NCBI RefSeq assembly: GCF_008973825.1
Contig: NZ_WCHR01000020.1
Span: 124,001 to 188,000 of the forward strand
DNA: 64,000 nt
Direction: 5' to 3'
Source of the DNA: Gemmobacter serpentinus
Lineage (GTDB): Bacteria; Pseudomonadota; Alphaproteobacteria; Rhodobacterales; Rhodobacteraceae
Under the pieces are notes generated by a model. It was not told where the DNA came from, did not search any database, and saw only the letters and a list, made by a program, of their open reading frames with translations. Positions 1-8,826 of this stretch are shown one piece after another; the stretch's first letter is position 1, and the number at the start of each line of letters is the position of its first letter. The position numbers and the translations under genes are program-made.

Positions 1-98
1 GAATGGGGGCTGTCAAAGACCATAGGCACCGCCGCAACACGAGGGGCGCGGATTTCAAGCACGCCCTCAAGGGTCAGGTCGGTAATGGGATCAATCAT
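1..98 (-). CDS. N-formylglutamate amidohydrolase-like protein (N-terminus only)
   Basis: Only the first 32 codons lie in the window; the rest runs off the left edge. Read on the minus strand from ATG at 98, the peptide ends with VPMVFDSPH, which matches the N-terminal FDSPHSG metal-binding motif of N-formylglutamate amidohydrolases (HutG-like zinc enzymes that release formate or another acyl group from an N-acyl amino acid). The start overlaps the last codons of the upstream serine hydrolase by 8 bases (91-98), so the two are probably translationally coupled and belong to the same operon as the peptide transporter. The true substrate cannot be read from this fragment. Confidence 0.7.
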   Translation of the reverse strand, partial: MIDPITDLTLEGVLEIRAPRVAAVPMVFDSPH

Positions 99-1638
99 GG
101 CAGGTCTCCTGTGCGGGCAGGCGGGTGGCGGTGATGCCGGGCAGTTCCAGCCCGGCCGAGTTCACATTGACGCGCCGCGACAGCTGCAGGCCCTGATCGG
201 AAAATGTCAGCGTCAGCGTGTCGCGAAAGGCGGTTTCGACAAAGAGAAGGTCAAGCACCAGCGTCCCGGCACAGGGGGTCCAGGTGGCGCAGGCAGCGAG
301 TTGCAGCCCCTCTTCAGGTTCATAGGAATGGTGCAGCCGCGCGCCGGGCAGCGTTGAGCGGCTTTCAAGAAACGCGCGATATCCGGCTGGGATGCGATGC
401 GCGATCCCGGCGACCTGCAACGTCAGCGCAACGCCGCCCGGCACCGGATCCAGCCCGATCCGCTCAAGATGCTGGTCATTGGGGTCCACCTGCCATTGGC
501 CAAAGCGCCGGGCGATCGCCGCAGGCGCGGCCCCCGGACCACGCGGGCGGGTTGCCACCTGCAGGTCGGCCAGACGCGCCGCCAACCGCGCTTCCGCGCT
601 CGGAGTGCCTGCGCCAGCCCCAAGCGCCGGGCGCAACAGGTCATAGACCAGATCATGCATACGCGGGTCGCTATCCTCCATCCCGGCGGTAAAGGCCACC
701 ACGGCACGCTCGTTCGGCAGGGCGATGCAATACTGTCCAAAGAGGCCGTTGGCGGAAAAGCTGTCATGCGGGCCGCGCCACCACTGATAACCGTAACCCT
801 CGCGGATTTCGGCACCTGGCGCGTCGGGACCAAGGTAGTGATCGCCCGTGAAGGCCCCCATCACCACATCGCGCAATTGCAAACCGACCGCCGCCGTGGT
901 CCAGTCCCGCGGCAACAGTTGCCGCCCCCGCCATTCGCCGCCCTGCAAATGCAGGATACCCAGTTTCAGCATATCCCCGGTCGTGCAGCTCAGGCCATTG
1001 CCGCCGGTGTTCACCCCGTCCGGCCCCAGATCCCATGACATCGCCGTCGACATCTGCATCGGGCGAAAGATCCTCTCGTCCAGAAGGTCATGGATGCGCC
1101 GCCCGCTTGCACGCTGCACGATGGCCGACAGCATATAGCTGGATGCACTGTCATAGACGAAGACTTCGCCCGGCTCATAGGTCATGGGTTGACGCAAGAA
1201 ATCGGCCACCCAGCTGGTGGTGATGCGCCGCCATGAGCCCCCCGAGATCCCCTGCCCATGCCCGGAGGCCATCGTCAGAAGATCCCGCACCCGCATCCGC
1301 CCAAGACGGGCCAGTTCCTCGTGCGGGAGGTCTGGGGGCGGCAGCTCGGGAAAGAAGCCGATGACCCGATCCTCGACCGAGAGAAGCCCATCGGCCACCG
1401 CCAGGCCGACCGCCGCCGAGGTGAAGCTCTTGGTGACAGAATGCATCATATGGGGTCGTTGCGGCGCATAGGGGGCCCACCATGCATCGAGGATCAGGGC
1501 ATCCTCCTGCCAGACCAGCAAGCTATGTATCTCCAGCCCCTCGCGGGCGATGGCATCAAGCAGGTCCAGCAGGACAGAGGGATCGGTCCCGCGCAACGAT
1601 GGCGCGAGGCGGGGCAGGCCGTCAGTGTAAGGTGTCAT
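91..1638 (-). CDS. Beta-lactamase-fold serine hydrolase (class C/PBP family)
   Basis: A 515-residue serine hydrolase of the class C beta-lactamase/DD-peptidase superfamily. The SxxK motif is SVTK (S67, K70) and the second motif is Y162-D-S164. After the catalytic domain there is an extension of roughly 150 residues. No signal peptide is visible, so it probably acts in the cytoplasm on imported amides or esters and not as a resistance enzyme. I start it at ATG 1638, which overlaps the stop of the ABC ATPase as ATGA; an upstream extension to 1692 would lie inside that gene. It is the fifth gene of the binding protein-permease-permease-ATPase operon, which suggests it processes the imported compound. 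The substrate is unknown. Confidence 0.85.
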   Translation of the reverse strand: MTPYTDGLPRLAPSLRGTDPSVLLDLLDAIAREGLEIHSLLVWQEDALILDAWWAPYAPQRPHMMHSVTKSFTSAAVGLAVADGLLSVEDRVIGFFPELPPPDLPHEELARLGRMRVRDLLTMASGHGQGISGGSWRRITTSWVADFLRQPMTYEPGEVFVYDSASSYMLSAIVQRASGRRIHDLLDERIFRPMQMSTAMSWDLGPDGVNTGGNGLSCTTGDMLKLGILHLQGGEWRGRQLLPRDWTTAAVGLQLRDVVMGAFTGDHYLGPDAPGAEIREGYGYQWWRGPHDSFSANGLFGQYCIALPNERAVVAFTAGMEDSDPRMHDLVYDLLRPALGAGAGTPSAEARLAARLADLQVATRPRGPGAAPAAIARRFGQWQVDPNDQHLERIGLDPVPGGVALTLQVAGIAHRIPAGYRAFLESRSTLPGARLHHSYEPEEGLQLAACATWTPCAGTLVLDLLFVETAFRDTLTLTFSDQGLQLSRRVNVNSAGLELPGITATRLPAQETCHD

Positions 1639-3293
1639 CAGATTGGGGCTTTGTCCTGGGATGCATTTTCGCCCGCCGACGCAAAGCGCCAATTCAGCGA
1701 AACGCCGGTTTCAGTGCGCTCGAATGTCGGAATCGCCGACAGCAGCGCACGGGTGTAATCGGTGGTGGGGGCGTCAAAGATCGCGTCACGCGGTCCCTGC
1801 TCGACGATGCGCCCGTCGCGCATGACTACGACGCGATCGGCCATCTGCTCGACCACGCCTAGGTCGTGGCTGATGAACAGACAGGCAAAGCCATAGCGGC
1901 GTTGCAGGTCGCTCAGCAGGTCCAGCACGCGGGCGCGCACGGTCACATCAAGGGCCGAAACCGCTTCGTCCGCGATGATGAACTTCGGGTTGCGAATGAT
2001 CGCGCGGGCGATGGCGACGCGTTGACGCTGGCCGCCCGACAACTCATGCGGAAAGCGGTCCAGGAAGGCCGCGCCCAAGCCAACCTCCTCCAGCATGGCG
2101 GTGACACGCGCGGTCACTTCGCCGCGGTCCAGGCCGTCATGGCGCAGGGCTTCGCCAACCAGCTGGCGGATCGACATGCGCGGATCAAGCGAGCCGAAAG
2201 GGTCTTGGAACACCATCTGACAATTGTGGCGATAGGCGGCATTCCTCGCGACCGGCTGGCCTTGGTAAAGGATCTGCCCGCCGCTGGCCGGAACCAGCCC
2301 GGCAATCGCCCGACCAAGCGTCGTCTTGCCCGAGCCGGATGCCCCGACCACCGCCACCACCTCGCCGGGCCAGACCGCCAGATCGACCGGATGCAGCGCG
2401 CGCTTCAACGCCCCACGGCCCAGCAAGCCTCCCCGACCACGATAGTCGACGGTCAGCGCGCGCACCTCGATCATCGGCTGGGGCGCTGCGGCCAATTCCC
2501 GTGCCGGGCCGCGCAATGGCAGCGATTGCAGCAGATCGCGGGTATAGTCATGCGTCGGCGCAGAGATCACCCGATCGACCGGGCCTTCCTCGACCATATC
2601 GCCCTGACGCATCACGATGACCCTGTCGCAATAGCGCGCCACCATCGGCAGATCGTGGCTGATCAACAGCATGGCGGATTGATCCTGCCGCACCATCTCG
2701 ACCATCAATTCCATCACCTCGCGCTGCACCAGCGCATCAAGGGCGGTCGTCGGCTCATCGGCGATCAGCAATGCCGGTTTCAGCAGCATGGCCGAAGCCA
2801 GCATGATCCGCTGTCGCATCCCGCCGGAAAACTGATGCGGATGCGCCTTCAGCGCCTGTGCGGTATCGTCGATCCCCACCCGCTTCAGGATGGTGACCAT
2901 CTTGGCCAGCCGCTGGGTTCGGTTCAGCTTGGTATGCAGCTTCAGCGGCTCTTCGAGCTGGGCACCGATGGTCATCGACGGGTTCAGCGAGGTCATCGGT
3001 TCCTGAAACACCATACCGATCTGCGCCCCGCGCAGCTTGCGCAGCGCCGCCGGTGCCATGCCCGGCACCGAAACGCCGTTGAAGCGGATATCCCCTTCGC
3101 TGACCACGATACCCTGCGGCTGCAGGCCCATCAGACTGCGTGCCACCATGGTCTTGCCCGAGCCGCTTTCCCCGACAATGCCAAGGATCTCTCCGGGCTG
3201 AAGGGCAAAGGACACATCCCGCACGATGATGAATTCCGGGCGATGCGCCACACTGAGCGACAGGTTGTCGACTTCGATCAGGGGTCCGGTCAT
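1638..3293 (-). CDS. Peptide ABC transporter, fused double ATP-binding protein
   Basis: A 551-residue protein with two complete ABC ATPase domains in tandem, equivalent to DppD and DppF joined. Domain 1 has Walker A GESGSGKT (41-48), signature FSGGMRQR (155-162) and Walker B LLIADEP (175-181). Domain 2 has Walker A GASGSGKT (317-324), signature LSGGQRQR and Walker B FIIADEA. It powers import by the two permeases encoded just upstream (3 bases separate it from the second permease). Fused ATPases are common in this transporter family in alphaproteobacteria. A related fused ATPase is encoded at 16063-17697. Confidence 0.93.
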   Translation of the reverse strand: MTGPLIEVDNLSLSVAHRPEFIIVRDVSFALQPGEILGIVGESGSGKTMVARSLMGLQPQGIVVSEGDIRFNGVSVPGMAPAALRKLRGAQIGMVFQEPMTSLNPSMTIGAQLEEPLKLHTKLNRTQRLAKMVTILKRVGIDDTAQALKAHPHQFSGGMRQRIMLASAMLLKPALLIADEPTTALDALVQREVMELMVEMVRQDQSAMLLISHDLPMVARYCDRVIVMRQGDMVEEGPVDRVISAPTHDYTRDLLQSLPLRGPARELAAAPQPMIEVRALTVDYRGRGGLLGRGALKRALHPVDLAVWPGEVVAVVGASGSGKTTLGRAIAGLVPASGGQILYQGQPVARNAAYRHNCQMVFQDPFGSLDPRMSIRQLVGEALRHDGLDRGEVTARVTAMLEEVGLGAAFLDRFPHELSGGQRQRVAIARAIIRNPKFIIADEAVSALDVTVRARVLDLLSDLQRRYGFACLFISHDLGVVEQMADRVVVMRDGRIVEQGPRDAIFDAPTTDYTRALLSAIPTFERTETGVSLNWRFASAGENASQDKAPI

Positions 3294-3296
3294 GGG

Positions 3297-4112
3297 TCAC
3301 AGCCCTCGCATACGGGGATCGAGCCGGTCACGGATCGCATCGCCGAACAGATTGATGCCAAGCAGGGTCAGGGCGATGCACAGGCCCGGAAAGATCCCCA
3401 ACCAGGGCGCGGCGGACATATGCGGCCGGGCAGAGGCCAGCATATTGCCCCAGGTCGGTGCCGGTGGCGGCACCCCCAGCCCGAGGAACGAGAGCGCACT
3501 TTCTGTCAGCAGGACCGAACCGAACATGGTCGTCGCCAGCACGATCACGGGTGCCAGGCAATTGGGCAGCAGGTGGCGCAGCATCGTATAGGCTGCGGAA
3601 TTGCCCATGATCCGCGAGGCCTCGATGAACTCACGCTCGCGCAGCGACAGCACGGCACCGCGCACCACCCGCACCATGGCCGGTGTATAGGCCAGCCCCA
3701 AGGCAAGGATGATGCCGTATTTGTTGGCCCCGGTGATCGACAGCAGCGCCAGCGCCAGCAGCATAGAGGGAAAGGACAGCATGGCGTCATTCACCATCAT
3801 GATGGCGCGGTCCACCGCACCACGGGCATAGCCTGCAATCATGCCAAGGGTGACCCCGCCGCATACGGCAAAGCTGACGGTGATGAGGCTTATGCTGGTG
3901 CTGGTGCCTGCCGCGGCCATCAGGCGCGACAGGATATCGCGGCCGAACTCATCCGTGCCCAGCAGATTGGGCAGGCCGGGTGCCGCCAGCTTGTTGCGCA
4001 GATCGATGCGCAATGGGTCGAACGGGGTCCAGAACGTGCCGATCACGGCAGCAGACAGCACCAGTGCGATCAGGGTCAGGCCAATGATTTGATTTGGGCG
4101 CATAGGTCTCAT
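3297..4112 (-). CDS. Peptide ABC transporter permease, DppC type
   Basis: A 271-residue inner-membrane permease of the DppC/OppC family. It has an N-terminal transmembrane helix, a short periplasmic stretch containing the LLGTDEFGRDILSR motif typical of the family, and a binding-protein-dependent transport domain with the EAA-like loop around EFIEASRIMGNS. The start ATG at 4112 overlaps the stop of the DppB-type gene (ATGA); a second ATG nine bases downstream is possible. It pairs with the permease at 4109-5053. Confidence 0.93.
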   Translation of the reverse strand: MRPMRPNQIIGLTLIALVLSAAVIGTFWTPFDPLRIDLRNKLAAPGLPNLLGTDEFGRDILSRLMAAAGTSTSISLITVSFAVCGGVTLGMIAGYARGAVDRAIMMVNDAMLSFPSMLLALALLSITGANKYGIILALGLAYTPAMVRVVRGAVLSLREREFIEASRIMGNSAAYTMLRHLLPNCLAPVIVLATTMFGSVLLTESALSFLGLGVPPPAPTWGNMLASARPHMSAAPWLGIFPGLCIALTLLGINLFGDAIRDRLDPRMRGL

Positions 4113-5053
4113 TGCGCGGTCACCCGCGGATCGAAGATGGGATAAAGCAGATCGACGATCAGATTGACCACCATGTAGATGACGGCAACGAACAGCAGAC
4201 AGCCCTGGATGACCGGATAGTCGCGGGCATAAATCGCATCGACAATCAGGCGGCCCAGCCCGGGCATGGTGAAGACGGTTTCGACCACCGCAACGCCCCC
4301 CAGCAGATTGCCAAGGATCAGCCCGATCAGCGTCCAGGTCGGGCCGAAGGCGTTGCGCGCGACATGTTTTGTCATGATCGCCGCCTCGCTCAGCCCCTTG
4401 GCGCGGGCATGGGTCACATAGTCCAGCCGCAGCACATCCAGTGTCGAGGCCCGCGCCATGCGGACGATGATACCGACCTCATGCAGCACCAGCGTCAGCA
4501 CCGGCATGATGAGATAGATCAGCCCGGCCTTGGTGTCGGATGTGATCGCGACATAGCCGATCACCGGCAACCAGCCGAGCTTCAGTCCGAAGGTCAGCAG
4601 GATCATCAACCCCAGCCAGAAGGTCGGGATCGACACCAGCAGCGTGGACATGGCGATGATGCCAAGATCCAGGGCCCCGTTCTGTCTCCGGGCCGCCAGC
4701 ATCCCCAGCGGCACGGCGATCAGCGTGGCAATTGCGACCGCAATCAGCACCATCCAGGCCGAAGTGGCGAAACGACGCAATACCAGATCCAGCACCGGCT
4801 CGTTGCTGGCAATCGAATTGCCAAGATCACCCGTCAGGGCCTTGCCCAGCCAGATGAGGAACTGGACCGGAACGGGCCGGTCCAGCCCCATCGCCTGCCG
4901 CGCCGCCTCAAGCGCCGCCGTATCGGCGAGATCGCCCATGATCAGACTGGCCGGATCGCCGGGGATCAGCCGGATCAGGCCGAAAACAGCGATCGACACC
5001 AGCAACAGGGTCGGGATTGTCGACAAAAGTCGCGTGAGGGCAAAGCGCAGCAT
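4109..5053 (-). CDS. Peptide ABC transporter permease, DppB type
   Basis: A 314-residue DppB/OppB-family permease. It begins with the family-typical MLRFALTRLLSTIPTLLLV helix, followed by a LIRLIPGDPA motif, and has a cytoplasmic coupling loop near DYVTHARAKGLSEA. It forms a heterodimer with the DppC-type permease whose start overlaps its stop. It lies 23 bases after the binding-protein gene, in one operon. The plus-strand operon at 14.3 kb encodes a close relative. Confidence 0.93.
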   Translation of the reverse strand: MLRFALTRLLSTIPTLLLVSIAVFGLIRLIPGDPASLIMGDLADTAALEAARQAMGLDRPVPVQFLIWLGKALTGDLGNSIASNEPVLDLVLRRFATSAWMVLIAVAIATLIAVPLGMLAARRQNGALDLGIIAMSTLLVSIPTFWLGLMILLTFGLKLGWLPVIGYVAITSDTKAGLIYLIMPVLTLVLHEVGIIVRMARASTLDVLRLDYVTHARAKGLSEAAIMTKHVARNAFGPTWTLIGLILGNLLGGVAVVETVFTMPGLGRLIVDAIYARDYPVIQGCLLFVAVIYMVVNLIVDLLYPIFDPRVTAQ

Positions 5054-5076
5054 GGCGGGTCCTGATGGTCAGCAGA

Positions 5077-6624
5077 TCACGAGCGCGACACGCCCCAAAG
5101 GCGCACGATCCCTTGCAGCGTGCGATAGCCTTCGATGCCGGGACGGGCGGCGCTGACATCCAGGCTGTTGGTCAGCATGACCAAGGGCAGCTCCGCAAGG
5201 AAACGCTGATGCAAGGTGTCGAACAGCGCCTGACGTTTGGCAGGGTCGGCCTCGGCCGTCACTTGGGCGACAAGGGCGGTGACCTCGTCATTGTCCCAGA
5301 TGGCGTTGGCATTCTCGGCCTTGGAGCCCGTAACAGCCTGGAAGGCCAGCGCGGGATCAGCCCGGTTCGAATAGTTGAACGCCATCACCTGATAGTTGCC
5401 GCTATTGAAGCGGTCGAGCTGGGTTGCCCAGTCCAGCACCTCGATCTCGGCATTGATTCCGACGGCCTGCAGCATCGCCTGGGCGATCATCGCGGTGTCG
5501 AAATTGATCGCCGAACGCCGGTTGGTCAGGATCGTGATCTTCTCGCCCTTGTAACCGGCTTCGGCCAGCAGCGCAGGAACCGCGGCCGGGTCATAGCTGT
5601 AGCCCTGCTTTTGCACATCGCCATGGTAGCTCGATTTGGACGCCACCAGCGAGTTGTTCGGCGTGGTCAGGCCGCCCATGATCGCGTCCACCAGACCGGG
5701 CATGTCGAGCGCCGCAACAAATGCCTTGCGCAGCGCGAGGTTCGACATCAGCGGATCGTCGGTCTGGAACAGCATGGTCACGATGCCGCCATGCGGCTCG
5801 GCCGTGATGGCCAGACCCTTTTCGTCGCGCAACTTGGCACCTTCGGTCGGCGAGATATAGGGCAGGATATCCAACGCACCGCTTTCCAGACCGGCGATCG
5901 CCGTCGAGATGTCCGGCACCACCAGAAAGTTGACCTCGTCGACCAAGGCCTCCTTGCGGCCGCCGAACCCGTCCGGCGCATCGCCATGCGGCACATAGCC
6001 GGCGTATTTGATCAACTGGATGCTCTCGCCCCGCTTCCACGCACCAAAGGCGAAAGGCCCGGTGCCGATCGGTGATTTCCAACTGCCATCCGCATTATAG
6101 GACGCCTGCGCAACAATCCCCATGCCGCCACATTGGGTCTGCGCCATAAGCGGCAGCAGCAGCGCGTTGGGTGTTTCCAGCGTCAGTGTCACGGTGCGGG
6201 CATCGGGTGCCGCAATTTCGGTGATCTTCGCACCACGCGATCCATCAAAGAAATTGCGGCAGGGGAAGTTCTCATCCCCAAGCATCTTTTCGAGGCTCCA
6301 CTTCACGGCATCCGCGGTCAGCGGTTCGCCATTGTGAAAGGTCACCCCGTCGCGCAGCGTGAAGGCATAGCGCGTGCCATCCTCGGAGACGGTCCAGCTT
6401 TCGGCCAGCGCGGGCACGATACGGCCACCATCGCCCTGGGTCACCAGACCCTCGACCACGTTCATCATCACCGAGTCGGAACCTGCGTCGCGATTCACGC
6501 CCGGCTGGTTGCTGCGGATATCGGCATTGAGCTGCACCTTCAGCGGCTCGGCCAGAGCCAGACCGGGCCAGAGCGCCAATGCAAAAGGCAGGATATGGGC
6601 TGTCAGGCGGGTTGCGGAGCTCAT
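5077..6624 (-). CDS. Peptide ABC transporter substrate-binding protein, family 5
   Basis: A 515-residue periplasmic solute-binding protein of the DppA/OppA family 5. The N-terminus has a Sec signal peptide (hydrophobic stretch HILPFALALWPGLALA, cleavage probably after ALA). Family landmarks are VEGLVTQGDGGRIVPALAES and YTFTL-like DGTRYAFTLRDG. I choose the second ATG (6624) because AGGG lies six bases before it, while the ATG at 6630 abuts that sequence. It is the first gene of the operon and is divergent from the Lrp-type regulator. Its ligand is unknown; the downstream hydrolases suggest an N-acylated amino acid or peptide. Confidence 0.92.
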   Translation of the reverse strand: MSSATRLTAHILPFALALWPGLALAEPLKVQLNADIRSNQPGVNRDAGSDSVMMNVVEGLVTQGDGGRIVPALAESWTVSEDGTRYAFTLRDGVTFHNGEPLTADAVKWSLEKMLGDENFPCRNFFDGSRGAKITEIAAPDARTVTLTLETPNALLLPLMAQTQCGGMGIVAQASYNADGSWKSPIGTGPFAFGAWKRGESIQLIKYAGYVPHGDAPDGFGGRKEALVDEVNFLVVPDISTAIAGLESGALDILPYISPTEGAKLRDEKGLAITAEPHGGIVTMLFQTDDPLMSNLALRKAFVAALDMPGLVDAIMGGLTTPNNSLVASKSSYHGDVQKQGYSYDPAAVPALLAEAGYKGEKITILTNRRSAINFDTAMIAQAMLQAVGINAEIEVLDWATQLDRFNSGNYQVMAFNYSNRADPALAFQAVTGSKAENANAIWDNDEVTALVAQVTAEADPAKRQALFDTLHQRFLAELPLVMLTNSLDVSAARPGIEGYRTLQGIVRLWGVSRS

Positions 6625-6673
6625 TTTCATCCCTGTTGTTTTATTTCAGTATAAAAGCCAAATCATTTGGCGT

Positions 6674-6700
6674 ATTATGTGTCAACTATGAATCCATAAT
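6674..6700. promoter_or_regulatory. Inverted repeat in the divergent promoter region, candidate Lrp operator
   Basis: The 79-base gap between the binding-protein gene and the Lrp-type gene holds the inverted repeat ATTATG (6674-6679), 15 bases, CATAAT (6695-6700). It lies in AT-rich sequence just before the regulator start. Lrp/AsnC regulators usually bind such spaced inverted repeats and often autoregulate, so this is a plausible operator for both divergent units. Binding is inferred. Confidence 0.45.
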
Positions 6701-6703
6701 GAC

Positions 6704-7198
6704 ATGAAAAACATGGCAAGCATTTCTCCGTCAGATCAATCGGCTCCGGTGCCTCTGGATGCCGTGGATGAGCGGATTCTGGCGGCGGTGCGACGCAATG
6801 GCCGCCTGACCAAGCAGGCACTGGCGGCCGAGGTCGGGCTGTCTGCAACCCCTGTCTGGGTGCGGCTGCGCCGGCTGGAGGCCGCCGGGGTCATCACCGG
6901 CTATCATGCAAGAATCGCCCCCGGACGGTTGCGCCCCATGGTGCGGGTCCTGGTCGAGCTGACTTTGGCCAGCCACCGCCACAGCGACTTCCTCCGCTTC
7001 GAGACCGCCATCGCCGGACTGCCCGAGGTCGTCGGCTGTCAGGCTGTCGGCGGCGGTGTCGATTACTTCATGACCACCGAAACCCCCGATATCGACAGCT
7101 ATCAAAGGCTGATGGACCGCATTCTTGGCATGGAGATCGGCGTGCAGCGCTATTTCACCTACATCGTCACCCGGCAGGTCAAAGCCGGGACGGACTAA
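6704..7198 (+). CDS. Lrp/AsnC-family transcriptional regulator
   Basis: A 164-residue regulator with the standard two-part Lrp plan. An N-terminal helix-turn-helix runs over about residues 17-70 (DERILAAVRRNGRLTKQALA, then LSATPVWVRLRRLEAAGVI). The C-terminal alpha/beta RAM ligand domain includes VVGCQAVGGGVDYFM. Such proteins sense amino acids. It is divergent from the peptide transporter operon and precedes the aldehyde dehydrogenase and aminotransferase, so it probably controls both. No good ribosome site precedes ATG 6704; ATG 6713 is an alternative. Confidence 0.9.
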   Translation: MKNMASISPSDQSAPVPLDAVDERILAAVRRNGRLTKQALAAEVGLSATPVWVRLRRLEAAGVITGYHARIAPGRLRPMVRVLVELTLASHRHSDFLRFETAIAGLPEVVGCQAVGGGVDYFMTTETPDIDSYQRLMDRILGMEIGVQRYFTYIVTRQVKAGTD

Positions 7199-7311
7199 GG
7201 ATGATGCGCATTTCAGTCCCGGCGGACCATCATCCCCGGCGTTTTGGACCAACCAAGCCCGCGCAAAGCGGCATGGTGTCAGGGCCAAAATCATCGCAGG
7301 ATTTCGCTCTC

Positions 7312-8808
7312 ATGTCGCAGCCCCGGCATCTGCCGCACCCTTCACATCATTCGGCACTCGACCGGCTGCAAGATCGCGGCCTGTTGCGGGGCCTTGCCTA
7401 TATCGACGGGCGCTGGACAGCCGGCGCGCGCGACACCGCTGTGTTGGACCCTGCCAGCGGTGCCCAAGTGGCGCGGGTGACCGCACTTTCGGCACAGCAG
7501 GCGAGCGCGGCCATCGATGCCGCCAACGCGGCTTTTCCCGCATGGGCGGCACGATTGCCCGCCAATCGCGGTGCGCTGCTGGCCCATTGGGCCGACTTGA
7601 TGCTGCGGCACACCGAGGATCTGGCGCTTATCATGGTGCTGGAACAGGGCAAGCCAATGGCCGAGGCGCGCGGAGAGATCGTCTATGCCGCGGGCTTTCT
7701 GCGCTGGTATGCCGCCGAGGGCGAGCGGATGAACACCGAAAGCGTCACCTCGCATCTGCCGGGTGCCGAAATGGTCGTGCGGCGCGAACCTCTGGGGGTG
7801 GCCGCGCTGGTGACACCATGGAACTTCCCTTCGGCGATGATCACGCGCAAGGCCGCCGCCGCACTGGCTGCGGGCTGCACCGTGACCGTCCACCCCTCGC
7901 CCGAAACGCCGCTCTCTGCACTGGCCCTGGCCGAACTGGCGGAGCGCGCAGGTCTGCCCGCGGGGGTTTTCAACGTGGTGACCGGCGCATCGATCGAACT
8001 GGTCGGCGCGTTCACGCGTGATCCGCGTGTGGCAGCACTCAGCTTTACCGGCTCGACCGCCGTTGGCACGCAGATCGCGCAGGCCTGTGCCGGCACCATG
8101 AAACGGCTGGTGATGGAACTGGGGGGCCACGCCCCGCTGATCGTGTTTGACGATGCCGACCTCGACCACGCTGTCCGCATCGCGATGGATGCCAAATTCG
8201 CCACCTCGGGGCAGGATTGTCTGGCGGCCAACCGCATCTTCGTACAGCGCGCTGTCTATGACGCATTCTGCCAGCGCATGGCGGTGGCGGTGGCGGCCTT
8301 GCGGTCTGGCCCCGGACTGGAACCTGAAACCGAGATCGGCCCGCTGATCCATGATCGCGCGGCGGCCCGTGTCATGGCGCAGATCGCGGACGCGCGATCC
8401 AAGGGCGCAAAGGTGCTGGCGGGTGGCACTGTGTCGCCGTTGGGGGCCGCGTATGTCCCCCCGACCCTTCTGGCCGATGTCCCGGATGGCGCGCGGATCC
8501 TGCAGGAAGAAACCTTCGGACCAGTTGCCGCGGTGCTGCCATTCGACACCGAAGCCGAGGTGATCGCCCGCGCCAATGCAACGGATTACGGGCTGGTTGC
8601 CTATGTCGTCACCCGCGACGGTGCCCGGCAATGGCGCATGGGACGTGCGCTGAATTTCGGCATGATCGCCATCAACCGGGTCAAGATTACCGGCGGGCCG
8701 GTTCCGTTCGGGGGCTGGAAAATGTCTGGCCTCGGCCGCGAGGGAGCCCGTCACGGGCTTGAGTCTTTTACTGAACTAAAATACGTCTGCATCGACACGG
8801 CTGCTTAG
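7312..8808 (+). CDS. NAD(P)-dependent aldehyde dehydrogenase, succinate-semialdehyde type
   Basis: A 498-residue aldehyde dehydrogenase most like GabD-type semialdehyde dehydrogenases. The catalytic residues are present: C303 in SGQDCLAANR and general base E269 in MELGGHAP. The N169-containing VTPWNFP motif is intact. The cofactor-binding lysine that normally follows in the V-x-K-P element is replaced: the sequence reads VTVHPS, with H194 in its place. I start at ATG 7312, preceded by AGGA; starts at 7201 or 7273 give a non-homologous extension. It is followed 18 bases later by an aminotransferase, forming an amine-to-acid pair in which it oxidises the aldehyde product. Confidence 0.9.
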   Translation: MSQPRHLPHPSHHSALDRLQDRGLLRGLAYIDGRWTAGARDTAVLDPASGAQVARVTALSAQQASAAIDAANAAFPAWAARLPANRGALLAHWADLMLRHTEDLALIMVLEQGKPMAEARGEIVYAAGFLRWYAAEGERMNTESVTSHLPGAEMVVRREPLGVAALVTPWNFPSAMITRKAAAALAAGCTVTVHPSPETPLSALALAELAERAGLPAGVFNVVTGASIELVGAFTRDPRVAALSFTGSTAVGTQIAQACAGTMKRLVMELGGHAPLIVFDDADLDHAVRIAMDAKFATSGQDCLAANRIFVQRAVYDAFCQRMAVAVAALRSGPGLEPETEIGPLIHDRAAARVMAQIADARSKGAKVLAGGTVSPLGAAYVPPTLLADVPDGARILQEETFGPVAAVLPFDTEAEVIARANATDYGLVAYVVTRDGARQWRMGRALNFGMIAINRVKITGGPVPFGGWKMSGLGREGARHGLESFTELKYVCIDTAA

Positions 8809-8826
8809 CTGCCGGGAAAGGATCAC

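Noticed and set aside
1866-4145. A 759-residue plus-strand open frame opposite the peptide transporter genes
   Set aside because: It lies antisense to clearly homologous ABC transporter genes, its composition is dominated by H, Q, R and A, and it shows no domain; it is a high-GC shadow frame.
7201-7311. Longer N-terminus for the aldehyde dehydrogenase, starting at 7201
   Set aside because: The added residues have no resemblance to the family and the ATG at 7201 abuts the preceding gene without a spaced ribosome site; ATG 7312 fits length and SD.
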